A DNA stretch of 64,000 nucleotides from the NCBI GenBank assembly GCA_963575645.1, contig OY754468.1:26746465-26810464 (forward strand), written 5' to 3'. Below, one piece after another: positions 1-10,467 of this stretch. The notes under the pieces are model-generated. The model was given only the letters and a program-made list of their open reading frames with translations, did no database searches and was not told where the DNA came from. Both the position numbers and the translations under genes were made by a program. Positions within the stretch are counted from its first letter, which is position 1. Every line of letters begins with the position of its first letter. This DNA is from Xanthostigma xanthostigma (Eukaryota; Arthropoda; Insecta; Raphidioptera; Raphidiidae).

Positions 1-170
1 CTTAAAATAGTGAGCGCCATTTCAAGCTTCACCCGGAGTTTGTGAATTTTCGTATTTTACCTCCGGTTGGCTGATTATGCAGTCTATTCTCAGGGTTGCT
101 ACAATTTATACAATACTAATATTATAAAGAGATTTTTCTGGAAACTGGAATAATGAATAAAGTTTACTCT
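1..170. repeat. Degraded interspersed-repeat ends
   Basis: The start holds GCGCCATTTCAAGCTTCACC, which resembles the TAGCGG...TTTCACCCGGG start of the repeats near 9.09 and 30.35 kb. At about 108-135 the text TACTAATATTATAAAGAG resembles the reverse of the GTATAGAT tail of the same class. It is probably two abutting, decayed retroposon pieces. No coding sequence is visible. Confidence 0.35.
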
Positions 171-717
171 ATAAAGGTACTTACTAATTTTTTTATTTTT
201 CGTTTTGAAATTTGGCAACTTTCGTCACCACAGCGTAAAAATTTTTATTAAAAGTGCATTTTTGAGAACTTGGTCATTCATGCGAAATAATAAAATAAAA
301 TAACAAAAATATACATCGTACATTAGCTTACTGCTAGATAAGGAGCAATTTGTAGTGTTGGTTCACTTTAGAAACTTTTATATTTTATTATATGTGTCCG
401 TTTTCTTTGTAAATATGATAATCTTATAATTTGTCTTTAATGCGTGTTGTTAGGTGCACGCGAGACAAATAAAAACAAAACAAGAAAAAGCAAACAAAGC
501 GGGCGATACGATGCAAATTTGCTTGCTATATGTGAGCTTTTTTCCAAATTGCCATAACTTCGAGTCAAAAATTTGTATTCGTGATTTGCAGAAGCTGGAT
601 GTAAGCTGAGCCTTGAATGTTACACGCTGTGGTTATGAATTAAGTTCCGAAAAAAAATTGCTTGCACGTGAGTGCACTCAAAGTCTACACTTCTTTGCAA
701 TTTTTAACTAGTCCGCT
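171..717. other. AT-rich stretch, no gene seen
   Basis: Long A and T runs with one GC-richer patch around 450-520 (GCGGGCGATACGATGC). I see no open frame with splice signals and no complete repeat. The last 8 bases before 718 form the left target duplication of the next element. Confidence 0.4.
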
Positions 718-902
718 CGGTGGCGGATCCAGGATTACGGCAAGGGGGGGGGGCCTTGAAAAATTTTTACTCCTTTTGCGAAGAATTCATGAAAAACATG
801 AAAAGCTTTTTTTATCGCGCAGTAAGATTTTAATTTGGGATTTTTGATTCTCTGGAAGGGGGGGGGGGTTGAACACGAACCCCCCCCGTGGATCCGCCAC
901 TG
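718..902. mobile_element. Short hAT-type MITE (185 bp)
   Basis: The ends are imperfect inverted repeats: CGGTGGCGGATCCA on the left and TGGATCCGCCACTG on the right. Poly-G and poly-C runs sit just inside each end. The flanks AGTCCGCT (710-717) and ATTCCGCT (903-910) look like an 8-bp target duplication with two differences, the size made by hAT transposases. There is no transposase, so it is non-autonomous. The open frame crossing it is accidental. Confidence 0.7.
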
Positions 903-1385
903 ATTCCGCTTGAATTTATGTCACTTATTGGAATATCGAATACCAGAGACCGAAAGCTGAGTCTTTTCCTGTCTAAAACCTCATTTGAAACATGTTTACG
1001 ATTTTATTTTCGTAAAGTTACAAGAATTTGAAAATTGATGATTTTTAATTTCTGAAAATTGATTCCCTAACTATTTTGAGAAATTTATAATATATAGTAG
1101 GTAATACGCATTAAAATTTAACAAGAGGGCGTGTATTCGTTTGCACAAAAAAAAACAACAGTTTGATCCTTGTTGAGTTTAAAGCAATTTATATTTTCAC
1201 GTCGCATTAAACATTGCTTTTTTTGTTAAACGAAGCCGCGCCCTGACCTCTCCCAATTTTAATACTGCTACAGGCGATTTGTAGCCATGTCCACGGTAAA
1301 CAATGCATATGCAAATAATCAACATTCCAGGAGTATTATACAATCGTAAAACATTAGAGAAGCTATAAGTTCGAAATTTAATAAA
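903..1385. other. AT-rich stretch, no gene seen
   Basis: No convincing coding segment or complete repeat. A GC-richer patch near 1225-1300 reads through as part of a 70-residue minus-strand frame, but it has no splice context and resembles repeat-derived sequence. Confidence 0.35.
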
Positions 1386-1533
1386 TATATGTCGCCGGGA
1401 TATTGTCAAATCCGTGATTTTGTAATTTCACTAGTGAAATTACAATATCACGATTGACAAAGATTCGTGATATTATAATTTCACTAAGTGAAATTATAAT
1501 ATCACGGGTTTGACAATATCCCGGCGACATATA
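1386..1533. mobile_element. T-shaped fold-back element, copy 1
   Basis: The outer arms TATATGTCGCCGGGATATTG and CAATATCCCGGCGACATATA pair completely. Between them lie two separate perfect or near-perfect hairpins, one centred on TTTCACTAGTGAAA and one on TTTCACTAAGTGAAA. The single strand would therefore fold as a stem with two side arms, a three-way junction. It has no coding capacity. A close second copy lies at 53039..53190. No clear target duplication can be separated from the TATA at the tips. Confidence 0.8.
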
Positions 1534-2653
1534 CAAGCTATAATTTCATAACTACTATTTGTAATATGTTACACCCGAAGACTTTAATGATTGTAGAGAC
1601 ACGAAACCTGTGACATTTAATTCAACCTTAAAATGAAGTTTCTCAGTTTAAGGGGGGCACCTAGTGTAACAGATAAAAAAAAACACTTATTTCAAACATT
1701 TTATTTTTATACTAACTATATTTTTATGATATTTTAATGAATTAGATAATAACAACTTATTTCCATAGTGACATAATATAACCCCAGGACCGACCTCAAA
1801 ATTAAAGAAAATTGAATAAAACTTATTTAAACTTCGAAAGGCTGTTTCTTTCTTATTTTTGAGTTTTCATAAAATAACTATTTGAAATATTTGCTCGTCT
1901 ATTTGATTTTTACACGCTGTAAAAAAAAGCATCAACTTAAAACTCACCTTGTATAGAACATCTTTTAAAGTTCTTAAAAAAAATTATTCATTTTTTCGGT
2001 AAAAAATGGCGACTTGGTAGAACATGATTAATAACAAATAATAAAATCACTTGAAAATTCTGCAAAATGAGTCCAATCAGTTCATCTTCAGGAGTACTCC
2101 TAAAAAAGGGCTGGTTGTCCGAAACGATCGTCGAGAGAGAAAATATTTTGTAGAATTTTCAAGTGTTTTTATTATTTGTTATTCTGTATTATTTCTATAT
2201 CTGCCATTCTGTATCATTTATGTTAAATATTTAATCCAGAGATTTCAACGCTGGTAGAGAAACGAAACATTTATTAAACTTTAAAATGACCCTGAATTTA
2301 GGTTTCCATATCAGTATCTTATTTTCAAAGTAATTGAAAAATACGGCCACATTTGTTCATGAAAACAACGATTTTAAGTTAGGAATTCGATTCCTTCTCA
2401 CTGCTTTGTAACTAAAAATACGTTTGTAATACGAATTAACTAAATAAGGTATTTCATGGGTTGCAGAAAGCATTGTTAGAAAATCTGATTGGAGAATAAT
2501 CTTAGATTGCATAATACATAATAAGAAAAGTATAGTAAAATTTAAGTCTATCTTGCTCGAAATGTAGGTAATTGATCGATCGATTGCGTGTAATGTGCAT
2601 ATAAATGTATTTTTAACATAGCTTTTTTGTACAATTTACACTTCAAAACAACA
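1534..2653. other. AT-rich stretch with a weak internal repeat
   Basis: A segment near 1585-1655 (GTAGAGACACGAAACCTGTG) recurs in weaker form near 2240-2300 (GTAGAGAAACGAAACATTTA), suggesting an old duplicated repeat. No gene is seen. Confidence 0.35.
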
Positions 2654-3319
2654 TTTTTTGACGTGATAACGTCTTATAAATTGATGAATCACCAATCTTA
2701 TAAATTGATAAAACACCGGCTGCATGTACGAAAAAGTGTAACGTTCCTAACGTAACGTTCCTAACGCGTAACGCGTAACGTTCCGCCTGACCCTGTGCGT
2801 GCTTTTTGCTAATTTCTCGCTCAATTTAAATCAGATCGGTTTGAAACCAGTCTTAAACGAAAGAGGAGAACATTTTACATAGATTTCGTATAACAGAATT
2901 TGCCTAAACAGTTTTTTTATACAAATTTATATAGAAAAATAGCTGTATAAATGCAATGTTGTCTAATGCATGACGCGACACGGTCGGTCGTCTTTGTTTG
3001 CCGTACATGGAAATTAGAAAATAACGTATGTCTTGTCTTAACATGAAAACGGCTGCATTTCTAATGTTTAATTCAATTTTTTGACATTAGTATTTTGTGA
3101 AATGCAACGCCTTCTAAGTTAAGTATTGGAATAACTAATTATTATTAGAACATAATACTTTGACAGTTGCAAACGTCACTTTTGACATTTCTTATCATTC
3201 CGACACCAAGGATAAGCGGATTGAAACCAAATTTTGGGAGGTTTAGGTTATGTATTACGGAATACGTTATCACGTAAAACTATCGTCCGTAAACCGACTT
3301 TACAGACAACCAATTTTTT
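2654..3319 (-). repeat. Family A repeat, long version with block B
   Basis: The left end TTGACGTGATAACGTCTTAT and the right end CGTCCGTAAACCGACTTTAC match the ends of shorter family A copies at 11.28, 15.39, 32.04 and 62.63 kb (this one is reversed relative to three of them). A block of about 400 bp replaces part of the middle. Much of that block (about 2815-3125) recurs alone at 13425..13765. Within the left end CCTAACGTAACGTTCCTAAC is a small local duplication. No coding region. Confidence 0.7.
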
Positions 3320-3789
3320 AAGGCATATTTTTGCTTGAGAAGCGATCTTTTTCTATGTACATCAATCATTTGTTTTTCTGTACATACCTACCGTCTAATG
3401 TTATATATGACAGAAGGTTCCTGAATGTATAAAAACTGCAATAAATTGTGTGAAAACAATCTAAGAATTGTCAAATCAGATTTTTCGACCATCATGTCTG
3501 CAACCCAACAAAAGTATAGGTAATAGCTGCCGTGTTAACTAGGGCCTCCAATATAGGCTAAACCTTAATTACCGCACTGATTTTGATATTTCATTCTTAG
3601 TTCCAGAATTATCCCAGAACTGTTTTCCGATAGAGAAAAATCTATATACCTACTAGATGCACGTAGCAGTAACCTTTTATTCAATTACATTTTGGGGGTC
3701 AAACAAGAAAATAAACACTGTCGACTAGTAATAATTAGAATCCTTTCGAATATATACATTAAACAAACTTGTGAGTACCTATACTAAAT
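3320..3789. other. AT-rich stretch with a small dispersed repeat
   Basis: Around 3335-3420 the sequence (GAAGCGATCTTTTTCTATGT, then ATCATTTGTTTTTCTG) resembles 19552-19620. Nothing else is recognised. Confidence 0.35.
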
Positions 3790-4594
3790 ATATATACAGG
3801 TGTTAGAAAATTCCCGGATCCCCGAAAAATCTTGCAGACGACGCATGCAATAAAAAAACGTGAAAACACGTGAAAAATATTTTTTGTGAGCTATTTAATG
3901 ACACCACCCATAACCCCCCACCCCCCACACAGTGGGTGGGGCGGTGGGCAACTTTGTAATTTTAAATGAAAACCCCTAATTTTTATTGCAGATTCGGATT
4001 TTACTACAAAAAATACGTAAATTTTACTTGAACTCTTTCTTGTTTATCCGCGACACATGTCGCGGTAATCGCGAAAAATAAAAAAGTCAAATATTTCTCG
4101 AAACAATCAAATAAGAATTGGCATCAAAGAGGAACACTAAAAAGCACGTATCTAATACTTTTTTAAAGCCATTCATTGATATCAGTAATGACCCCCTATT
4201 ACATTTTAGCTAATAATCGCGAACAGCTGTCATATTTTGTGTATTTACGTATAAATTCAAAGCTTGCTTTGTCAGTGTTTGTATGTAATTAATACGTAAT
4301 TAATTAATGTATTTAATAATCGTGCTTACGACCAAGGTATTAAGAAAAATAGTATACACCGCACTGGCCGAAGGTATTTTTTGTAGTAAAATCCGAATCT
4401 GCAATAAAAAATAGGGGTTTCCATTTAAAATTTCAAAGCTGCCCACCGCCCTACCCGCTGGATGAGGGGTCATGTGTGGTGTCATTAAATAGCTCTTAAA
4501 AAAATATTTTTTAAGTGTTTTCATATTTTTTGATTCCATGCATCGTCTGCGAGATTTTTCGGGGTTCCGGGACTTTTCTAACACTCTGTATATC
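3790..4594. mobile_element. Inverted-repeat element, about 210-bp arms
   Basis: The left arm (about 3790-4010) and right arm (about 4371-4594) are inverted copies. Both carry GGTGTTAGAAAA or its complement at the tip, then a CCCGAAAAATC block, a GACGACGCATG block, a GTGGGTGGGGCGGTGGGC-like block and TTTACTACAAAAAATAC. The central 360 bp contains part of repeat G. The 112-residue frame on the minus strand is only the read-through of the right arm. Confidence 0.7.
4185..4366 (-). repeat. Repeat G fragment
   Basis: Text from CCCCTATTACATTTTAGC through AGAAAAATAGTATACACC to GCACTGGCCGAAGG matches the reverse of 26878..27065. In that second copy it continues into a palindromic core (26765..26891). 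Here the core is missing and the sequence passes straight into the right arm of the surrounding inverted repeat. Confidence 0.65.
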
Positions 4595-5358
4595 ATTCTA
4601 GAAAAATTGTTGGCGAAAAGTTTATATTTAAGGTACACTTCCGGGTCGGAAAATTAAGCAACAATTTGTTAATTTTTAATCTTTTCATTAGCTCCAATAT
4701 TAATATCTTCACTTCCAGGATTATGTTTAAGCGTTTGTCCGGAATTGCGAAGTCTCGGTTTTTCCGTATGAATTCCCTAGTGTTAACTTCGTTCTATTTG
4801 AAATTTAAAATAATAACGACTTCGTGTTTTTTTTTTTAATTTGTAAATCTATAGTTCCGACAGAATATTCTCAAAGTATTTTTTTCTGTAAGAAATGCTT
4901 TAATGTAAATGTCTCCATAAAAATAATAAATAACAGCGTCGTTACCGTAAAAAATCACAAAGTTTACGTCACCTAGCAAATAAAATTTAATTATTACCTA
5001 TTCTTAGTACAATTCACGTAACGAATCGTGTCTTGATATTATCGTTGCGTTGTTATAATAATGTCTTCAAGATGAGACGTGTCTTTTTTATGAGAGATTT
5101 TCCACGTTGATATTAAATCTGCGTAAAGTTGCATGTTCTCTAACATCACGGCTGTTCCAAAAAAGCCAATACAATCATTGTTATAATTTTGTTTACTAAT
5201 CGAGCCCGCTTGAAGGTGATTTTTAGTCGATATTAAAGCCGAAGCAAAACTTCGTTTGAGAACTGCATAAATAAAAAAATAAAAGTAGCTTTTCCTTTGA
5301 GATAAGAAACTCGAAGCGAAATATTTGATGTCGGTCGTACATAGGCAGTGGTTTAAGC
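4595..5358. other. AT-rich stretch, no gene seen
   Basis: I find no supported exon or complete repeat in this stretch. Confidence 0.3.
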
Positions 5359-5660
5359 CAGGCGTGTCAGACTGATTTTTCTAAAGAGCCATTTATAAGA
5401 TTTAGGGTTTGTTAACGGACCAGACTCTAAATTAAAAACTAAAACACATATAAAATTATTTAGTTTAAATCTAATTTCATATAAAGGTGATAAAAATGGT
5501 AAATTATCTTGAGCTTGAGGATTCAGCAATGTTAAAAATGCGTAGTTGTAATCGTATGCCGTCTTAAATCGTTATTGGATAGATTCTGGTCGCGGGCCGT
5601 ATTGAGATGGCTTGAACGCCGGATGCGGCTCGCGGGCCATAATATCTTTGACATCACTTG
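5359..5660. mobile_element. Degraded hAT/Charlie-like element
   Basis: The left end CAGGCGTGTCAGACTG and the right end TTTGACATCACTTG are weak inverted repeats of the CAGNNGTGTCAAA type. Two CGCGGGCC blocks (about 5592 and 5633) lie near the right end, as is common in this group of hAT elements. No transposase remains. Confidence 0.5.
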
Positions 5661-6355
5661 TGTAAATCATAGACCTGTACATTTGGACTGAGCCATCCGT
5701 ATCTTCACAATGGGATGAAAATGGTCACACAGAGTAATAAGACGTGCGTGCGGTAAATTCTATCCTTGTCTGGGTGGTGAGCAGTGAGAGAAATGTGATT
5801 TGCACCCTGGCAAGCCCGGACCGGGCAGCGATAGTATTTCCCATCAACAGATATAGATCATCACGAGAACAGCACATGCTGGCTTGGAATGTGCAAAGTA
5901 TCTGATTGGTTGCTCTATAATCTACTATCTTTCTTGTTTTGATGTGTTGAGTTTCAAGCGACCAATCGGATGCTAAGTAAGCAGTTTTTTTGCTACATCC
6001 AGCTCATGGAATAGAGTTTGTGCTAGCATAACTATGTATTTAGATTTTAGAAGAGGTTCTGCAGCTTTTGAAATTAATGATGAGGTTAAAAATGTGATCG
6101 CTAGAATGTCGATTTTGATTTTGTTCATTTTACTCTAATATATTCTTGAGTCAAAGTTTCTTCTTCAAATTAAAAAATGCCTGAAAATTGTACGTCAGAA
6201 CGAGATACACGTTCTTGTGCTCACATTTTGCCGGCATTTTATCAATTTGCCTGAATTAATAACGAAAATTGCATTGTTCGCTCGCGTTTTGCCGGCTTTT
6301 TATAAAATCCTTAGACATTTTGTAAAATTCCTAATTTTGTATTATGCCTACGACA
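5661..6355. other. Mixed repeat-like DNA, no supported gene
   Basis: A GC-richer patch (about 5720-5840) with ATAAGACGTGCGTGCGGTAA looks like a dispersed repeat. From about 5905 to 5985, GATTGGTTGC and GCGACCAATCGGATG form a loose inverted pair. A 51-codon minus-strand frame with a signal-peptide-like start (6128 down to 5973) overlaps this repeat and is not accepted as a gene. Confidence 0.35.
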
Positions 6356-6483
6356 TAATATACTCTACACGGGCAGAAGGTTTGAGACTCTTGAACTGCG
6401 TGTCATGCTGCCCTCGGTTCGCCTCGGGTATCATGACGCGCAGTGCAATAATCTCTAACTTTCTGCCCTGTGGTGTAATATAC
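6356..6483. mobile_element. Palindromic MITE, family H copy 1
   Basis: Almost the whole unit is an inverted repeat. The outer arms carry AATATACTCTACACGGGCAG and its near complement, the middle arms carry ACTGCGTGTCATG and CATGACGCGCAGT, and the loop is rich in TCGG/CCTCGG. The same architecture and core recur at 26765..26891 and 43267..43390. No coding capacity; both long open frames here are palindrome shadows. Confidence 0.7.
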
Positions 6484-6630
6484 TTTTTTACTAATGTTGT
6501 TTCGATATCTTTTAGACGATGTATTGTTTTACTTACATCTTTTGTAACATGCTGTATGTAAATATAAGAATACAAATAATCAAAATATGCATTGCTTTCA
6601 TTTACGTGAAAGTATTTTCACATAATGTAG

Positions 6631-6840
6631 CCGACACCCGCATATCGGTTTACCTGATATTAAGTATCAAAGAAAGAAAATACATAATAATATATGAAGC
6701 TGAAGGAACTGTAACTAATCCACGGTCACACTTTTTGCAAAGCGCCGGCGTGTTATTAACATTGATACCCGGTTATCATACTGCGATAAATAATAGTCCT
6801 GCAAAAGTTTTAACTGTATTTCGAGGAATAAACGGGATAA
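6631..6840 (+). CDS. Candidate exon, unidentified protein
   Basis: An open frame of about 70 codons runs from just after ATAATGTAG (possible acceptor) to GGGATAA followed by GTAAGTAAGC, a strong donor. It would be a symmetric phase 1-1 exon of 210 nt, a pattern common in modular extracellular proteins. The encoded text includes EAEGTVTNPRSHFLQSAG and LLTLIPGYHTAINNSP. I do not recognise the family. The AG acceptor lacks a good pyrimidine tract. The opposite strand also has an exon-like reading here (6798 down to 6715), so only one, or neither, can be right. Confidence 0.25.
6715..6798 (-). CDS. Alternative terminal exon candidate of the ZP gene
   Basis: On the minus strand a good acceptor (AAAACTTTTGCAG) precedes 28 codons ending in TAG. 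It opens in phase 0, the phase in which the ZP exon at 7120..7253 ends, and the intervening intron would be about 320 bp. The peptide (DYYLSQYDNRVSMLITRR...) does not look like the second half of a ZP domain, so use of this exon would truncate the protein. It may be chance, and it conflicts with the plus-strand reading of the same DNA. Confidence 0.2.
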   Translation of the reverse strand, partial: DYYLSQYDNRVSMLITRRRFAKSVTVD

Positions 6841-7119
6841 GTAAGTAAGCACTTATAAGCTCCTACGCTTTATTTCATTATTCCAGATCTCAAGCGATGA
6901 AGACACTATTGTGTTTTTGAGATCATTCGGAACTTCTTCGAGAAGTTATTACAATTTCCAGAATCAGTTGGGACCTTTTCGATGAGAGTTATTTCGAGTT
7001 CGTGTGAATTTTCCAGTGAGTTTTTCATTCATTTACGTACTTCGTTGAAAATCGTTTAGAGTCAATAAGTTTTACAGGTTATAAAATGGATTAGTAGTTT
7101 AAAATTCAGTTTTGCTTAC

Positions 7120-7253
7120 ATTGTTTGCAAAAACACCGCAGTATTCGGGCGAACCGTATGGTGCTAGAAGGTTGATTCCGAGCTGTAAGAAATTGGAACC
7201 GTTTCCTGTTGTCATACATGCCGGCGTTCGGAAATCTCTTGAATGAACAGCGC
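7120..7253 (-). CDS. ZP-domain protein gene, exon with ZP-N part 2
   Basis: This is the second recognised exon of a zona pellucida domain gene; such proteins form filaments of the apical extracellular matrix or cuticle in insects. The acceptor is TTTCTATTTTCAG and the donor GTAAGC. It opens by completing a split Gly codon with the upstream exon (10863..10965) and ends in phase 0 after 44 further codons. Readable blocks are GAVHSRDFRTPACM, GINLLAPYGSPEYCG and VFANN. The Cys in PACM and in EYCG fit the conserved second and third cysteines of the ZP-N module, and GAVHSRDFRTP fits the F-x-G-x-V-x-x-x-D segment. Its open frame is hidden from simple ORF searches because the frame shifts at the splice. 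The exon carrying the remaining ZP-N cysteine and ZP-C was not found to the left. Splicing is inferred, not observed. Confidence 0.85.
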
Positions 7254-7300
7254 CTGAAAATAGAAATGTTTAAGCGTTAGTGTGATTTTATTGTGTGAAG

Positions 7301-7580
7301 CAGTGGTTCCCAAACTCTTTTGACCCACGGACCCCTTTTCATAGTCAAAACTTGCCCACGGACCCCCTTTCATAGTCAAAACTTTCACACGGAGCCTGGG
7401 TAAAAAACTACATAAATGCATAATAGAAACATTAAAAATTTAATTTTGATGATTGAAACGTCAATGTATTAATTATATATTTTTTTGTTAATATATTGTC
7501 TGAAAAATTGGTCGATAATTTTGTTTTAATATTTATTTAAATTGTCTGCCGTTCTGACCTCGGGTCCCCCGTGTTTACTA
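7301..7580. mobile_element. hAT-like end fragment in the ZP intron
   Basis: The left end CAGTGGTTCCCAAACTC is a typical hAT terminal repeat, followed by two copies of a GACCCACGGACCCC-like block. The right terminal repeat was not found, so the right boundary is a guess. The left end lies only 48 bp from the splice acceptor of the exon at 7253. Confidence 0.55.
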
Positions 7581-8886
7581 AACTTGTATGATTATGGCTG
7601 TTCCTCTCAGTTGAAATTTCGAGTTTCAACAATATCTTTTATAGAGTTGGCTCAGCTAGGGATTTTGGATTTCGCGATTTTTTTAAGCTTAATCGGTGGA
7701 AAAGTGATCACTAGTACACTGTCATTTTTTTAAGAATAATATAAAAATAATGATAATCGAATATGAAAAATAACTTTATTATCTGATAGTATTGTTTAAT
7801 ACCTATTTATTTTTATTTTTTGACATTCCAGAAATCAGTGAACACTTAAATTTTTAATGTTTTTGTAAACTGCATTTTCAAAATGAACTAAAACAACGGC
7901 CACGCGTCTCTTTGGAAACTCTTTTGTTTTTGTTTCATATTTTTGTTTAAAGAAATCGAGATTAAGTTTTGAGTCTCGATGTATGTCTGGAAACTGAGTC
8001 GGGATCACCTCACTGTTTGTAATGACTAATGTTTAAAATGATATTTTGGTTGTCACTTTGTTTAGCAGAATTAAAAAAAAACAAATAAAAGTGATTACCC
8101 AGAGTGATTATTTTGCTAAGCACTTTATAATCACCGTGGTTATAGTTACTAGAAAAGACCTGAATACGATGTATCGTTAGTAGATTACTGGTGGGTTACA
8201 AGATTTGAGAATTGGTCGCACACAGACTGCACCAAATTTGTATAAAAATTAATTGAAGACAACACAAAACTTCCTGTGCAATTTATTCGGGTACCATTTC
8301 GAAGATAATTTTGATTTCCTGTGTTTTGCAATACATGGTACATGGACAGTGGACACTATTAAAACTGAATTTTATTACATATTATAGCTGTGTAAAATTG
8401 TTGGTTTTTAATACGCGATGTTAATTATCCAACAGTAAAACTGTAATCGTTTTTATGACATTGCCTTTTAATCGTGCGGAAGTGGTTCTTTTGGCCCCAT
8501 GATCGACCGTGTGAAAAGGGAAACCGTACGGTTAATGGACAGAGTATTTCATTCATCTCTGATAATGCCGACTTCATCTCATATTATGTTGCATCGTATG
8601 TCAGAGGAAATTGTAATCAAAACAGCATCCTCTCGTTGATAGGCATCAAATACATGGGTGCTTCGGTACTCACTTTTTGTCACTGCAGAGCATATTATAT
8701 GATTTTTTCTCCGATTTTAATACAAACCCTATTCTTTCATTCCATAATATCAGATATTTGTGAATTTGTATCGAATCTGAGCTATACAACTTGTAATCAC
8801 TATCGCCTAAATGTGCTTTGTTGTAATACGGTTTTGTCCTAAGCTCAGAGAGTGAGATCTCCAATTTGAAATTTATAAATATTACT
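7581..8886. other. ZP gene intron, no further exon seen
   Basis: Unremarkable AT-rich DNA. A 122-codon plus-strand frame at 8474-8842 starts with GTG rather than ATG, has no recognisable domain and no splice context, so it is left out. Confidence 0.35.
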
Positions 8887-9075
8887 AGCGGCCCGGTTCG
8901 GCTTCGCCCGAATTTGTAAATTGCCTCCGCTTGTTCGTCGACTTACGTTGCAAAATTGATTTTCACGAAAAGCGTTTTTATTTTAACGCGATAATATATA
9001 GGCTATGTTCTGAAAGTCCATTCTAAAAAATGAAAACATTTTTGCAATCGAATTTTGGAGTCTAAACTTACAAAA
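8887..9075. repeat. Interspersed repeat with CTAGCGGCCC end
   Basis: ACTAGCGGCCCGGTTCGGC followed by TTCGCCCGAATTTG is the reverse of a hairpin plus CTAGT end, as at the 3' tips of Helitrons. Similar heads also occur on insect retroposon fragments. Only the end is recognisable. Confidence 0.45.
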
Positions 9076-9091
9076 TTTATCTCTTTATATA

Positions 9092-9500
9092 ATATAGCGG
9101 TCTTTTCCGGTTTCACCCGGGTATAAGAGATACCTATAATGCTACAAAATGTATTCGTGTGCGACCCGGCATCTGAACTAATAGCTTTGAGTAAATTGCA
9201 AGATCTAACAGATGTCGCTATTTGGTACTAAATCAGTTTTGTTGAATTGCTTCTGAACAAATATTAGTTCAGATAGAATTTACTCAAAGCTTTGAGTAAA
9301 TTCTATCAGACGTCGTTACGTGTTACTAAAACAGGTTTTTGGAAAAAATATCATAATTTTGCACAAAATATTTAATAAAAACTATACTATAGCGTAAGTT
9401 TCACCAAGCAAGACACATTTAAAATTTTATTAAAATCTGTTCAGTGGTTTCGGAGATTAGCGCGGCCAAAATTGTGACACGGGAATTTTATATATATAGA
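9092..9500 (+). repeat. Family P retroposon-like repeat
   Basis: It begins ATATAGCGGTCTTTTCC plus GGTTTCACCCGGGT and ends with GAGATTAGCGCGGCC and an ATATATATAGATA tail, the same head and tail arrangement as 30350..30690. It contains a perfect 36-bp palindrome at 9272-9307. It has no coding sequence and lies in the ZP intron. Confidence 0.6.
9272..9307. repeat. Perfect 36-bp palindrome
   Basis: GATAGAATTTACTCAAAG is followed at once by its exact complement CTTTGAGTAAATTCTATC, with no spacer. A partial third copy (AGCTTTGAGTAAATTGC) sits about 90 bp upstream at 9185. Confidence 0.9.
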
Positions 9501-9842
9501 TATATTTCGTTAGTGAGCTCAAGTTACGTAATCATCCTACTGCCTCCCATAATATCATGTCGGACCCTCATTCCTCATATTATATTCAATCTTGAATTTG
9601 CGACTGTCTTCTGCCAAATCAAGACTTTCCGTAAGAAAACAGTCAAGGTGTTAGGCTTGGCAATACGATAAATAGTACAGATTTTCGTCTGCGAGGGAAC
9701 AGTCAATAGTAATCTGAATGATTATTAACAAGGTCAATGAATTTAACGTTAAGAAAATACACTGTTTTATAGCAATGTGAATTAAAAATAAAAAAAATTA
9801 TTTTAATTATTACTTAACATTGAAACCGTTCATAAAAAAATA

Positions 9843-9971
9843 AATAGTAGGATAATGTGAACTTGGACTAAATATAATATAACTCTACTTCTTCAGACAA
9901 ATAATAACGTTGCAAATTTGTAAAATTTAGCATTTGCTTTATTTAGTCCAAGTTTCTATTATCCTACTATT
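9843..9971. mobile_element. 129-bp MITE inside the left arm
   Basis: The terminal inverted repeats begin GTAGGATAATGTGAACTTGG on the left; the right end reads as its complement, GTAGGATAATAGAAACTTGG, when reversed. TA flanks each side. Non-autonomous; a Tc1/mariner-type origin is only suggested by the TA flanks. Confidence 0.7.
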
Positions 9972-10338
9972 CATTTAATTATAACCGTAAAAATTTTTAC
10001 TCAAATAACTATAATGTTTATACATTTATAAATATTTGTATAAATTATTGTATTATCTTCAAAAACAGCTTAGATGCATCATTACTTTGTAAATATATAT
10101 AAAAAATTCCAAAAGTAAACTTAAATTTTAAAATGTATGAAAAATAATACACGTCTAACCAAAAGAACGTTAATCTAAAATTAAATTAATAAAATAGATC
10201 TTAATTTATGACAACATTAATAATAATTTGTGTCACCTAAAATTAAAATGGTAAAAATTAACGCTGTTTTACAAATATTTATAAATGTATAAACATTATA
10301 GTTATTTGAGTAAAAATTTTTACGGTTATAATTAAATG

Positions 10339-10467
10339 AATAGTAGGATAATAGAAACTTGGACTAAATAAAGCAAATGCTAAATTTTACAAATTTGCAA
10401 CGTTATTATTTGTCTGAAGAAGTAGAGTTATATTATATTTAGTCCAAGTTCACATTATCCTACTATT
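10339..10467. mobile_element. Same MITE inside the right arm
   Basis: This is the inverted counterpart of 9843..9971. Both arms carry it at the same position, so the MITE was present before the arms were duplicated, or one arm later copied the other. Confidence 0.7.

Noticed and set aside
1386-1533. Relic of a linear single-stranded DNA virus terminus
   Set aside because: Only the folding topology is similar; no viral coding sequence is nearby and two copies with the same limits fit a mobile fold-back element better.
4300-4638. 112-codon minus-strand open frame
   Set aside because: It is the translation of the right arm of an inverted-repeat element; no domain, no splice context.
5973-6128. 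51-codon minus frame with a signal-peptide-like start
   Set aside because: It overlaps an inverted-repeat segment, has no homology that I recognise and is short enough to be chance.
6217-6575. Open frames of 114 and 75 codons on opposite strands
   Set aside because: Both are read through the family H palindrome; the symmetry itself keeps both strands open.
8474-8842. 122-codon plus frame
   Set aside because: It begins with GTG, has no recognised domain and no splice signals.
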